Below are positions 48,958 through 49,055 of a stretch of 49,055 nucleotides of DNA, piece by piece. Below the pieces are notes generated by a model that worked only from the letters and a program-made list of their open reading frames with translations, ran no database searches and was not told where the DNA came from. Numbering within the stretch: the stretch's first letter is position 1; each line of letters opens with the position of its first letter. Position numbers and translations under genes: made by a program. The DNA lies in the IMG/VR virus record IMGVR_UViG_3300032285_000900, positions 1-49,055 of that record; one strand, 5' to 3'. The stretch is from a virus.

Positions 48958-49055
48958 TTATTTAACTCTCAATTGGTTAGTGTATGGAACGGTAGGTGTG
49001 GCGCACACTAGGCACGCATAGTCTGTATCTCTCGGGCTTTGCCATTCGCAAGCAG
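48958..49055 (-). CDS. C-terminal part of a Cys-containing protein (cut by the window edge)
   Basis: The minus-strand frame open from the edge encodes ACEWQSPRDTDYACLVC, then ATPTVPYTNQLRVK, ending at 48958, four bases before the next gene. Three cysteines (C-x11-C-x2-C) suggest a zinc site. The start lies outside the window. It is short, so confidence is limited. Confidence 0.4.
   Translation of the reverse strand, partial: ACEWQSPRDTDYACLVCATPTVPYTNQLRVK

Noticed and set aside
1-49055. tRNA genes, CRISPR arrays, integrase and insertion sequences
   Set aside because: No GTTCRANYC-type T-arm with a matching acceptor stem, no regular repeat-spacer series, no recombinase or transposase motif and no terminal inverted repeats were seen.

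Overview
The window is one stretch of a tailed-phage genome, a contractile-tailed myovirus that most likely infects an actinomycete. The contractile tail is shown by a sheath, a T4 gp19-type tube, gp25, baseplate J and gpI-like proteins. An actinobacterial host is suggested by two WhiB-family Fe-S regulators, a monomeric B12-dependent ribonucleotide reductase with NrdH, and an MSMEG_6728-like protein. The composition looks low to moderate in GC (about 40-45% by eye), so a low-GC planktonic actinomycete is plausible, but that is inference. No rRNA, tRNA, CRISPR array, integrase or insertion sequence was seen. Terminase, portal, major capsid and an obvious endolysin are absent and presumably lie outside the window.

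Layout. 1-3.1 kb: the end of a TPR/glycosyltransferase-type gene, a probable head-closure protein, then a tight run of nine mostly tiny lysine-rich genes (including DUF6321-like, split DUF5872-like and HNH proteins) ending in a terminator. 3.2-19.1 kb: neck and tail module in canonical order: tail completion, terminator, sheath, tube, chaperone with an apparent +1 frameshift extension, tape measure with an M23 peptidase, CIS-tube/LysM-type hub proteins, gp27/D-like hub, OB-fold spike, gp25, J, gpI-like fibre-bearing protein and a small membrane protein. 19.1-35.0 kb: replication, recombination and nucleotide genes: winged-helix initiator-like protein, DnaC-like loader, SWIM protein, DnaB helicase, primase, SNF2 helicase, ssDNA-binding protein, DNA polymerase A, RecA, three PD-(D/E)XK-type nucleases, WhiB, dNMP kinase and a RuvC-like resolvase. 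35.0-41.1 kb: a SpoVS-like gene followed by low-complexity, polar, probably virion-associated proteins of unknown function. 41.1-45.2 kb: a module of poorly known proteins: a nucleotidyltransferase-like protein, a 31-aa Cys-rich peptide with an apparent ATT start, a HAD-like protein and a large Cys-cluster protein with a possible TGT/DpdA-like barrel. 45.3-47.7 kb: nrdJ and nrdH with their own promoter, leader hairpin and bidirectional terminator. 47.7-49.06 kb: a minus-strand operon with WhiB, HicA-like, a tiny membrane peptide, a Pyr_excise-like protein and two short genes, one cut by the edge.

Genes are packed very tightly. The commonest junction is TAATG, where the stop and the next start share one base, which suggests pervasive translational coupling. 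Control signals are confined to a few gaps (3.1, 26.3, 27.1, 41.1, 45.3 and 47.7 kb). No gene-free stretch exceeds 300 bases; the longest is about 160 bases before nrdJ. The points most worth following up are the 41-45 kb module, the chaperone frameshift, the ATT-started Cys-rich peptide, the phage SpoVS protein, the hairpin that masks the ribosome-binding site at 41.15 kb, and the codon-usage switch inside nrdJ.
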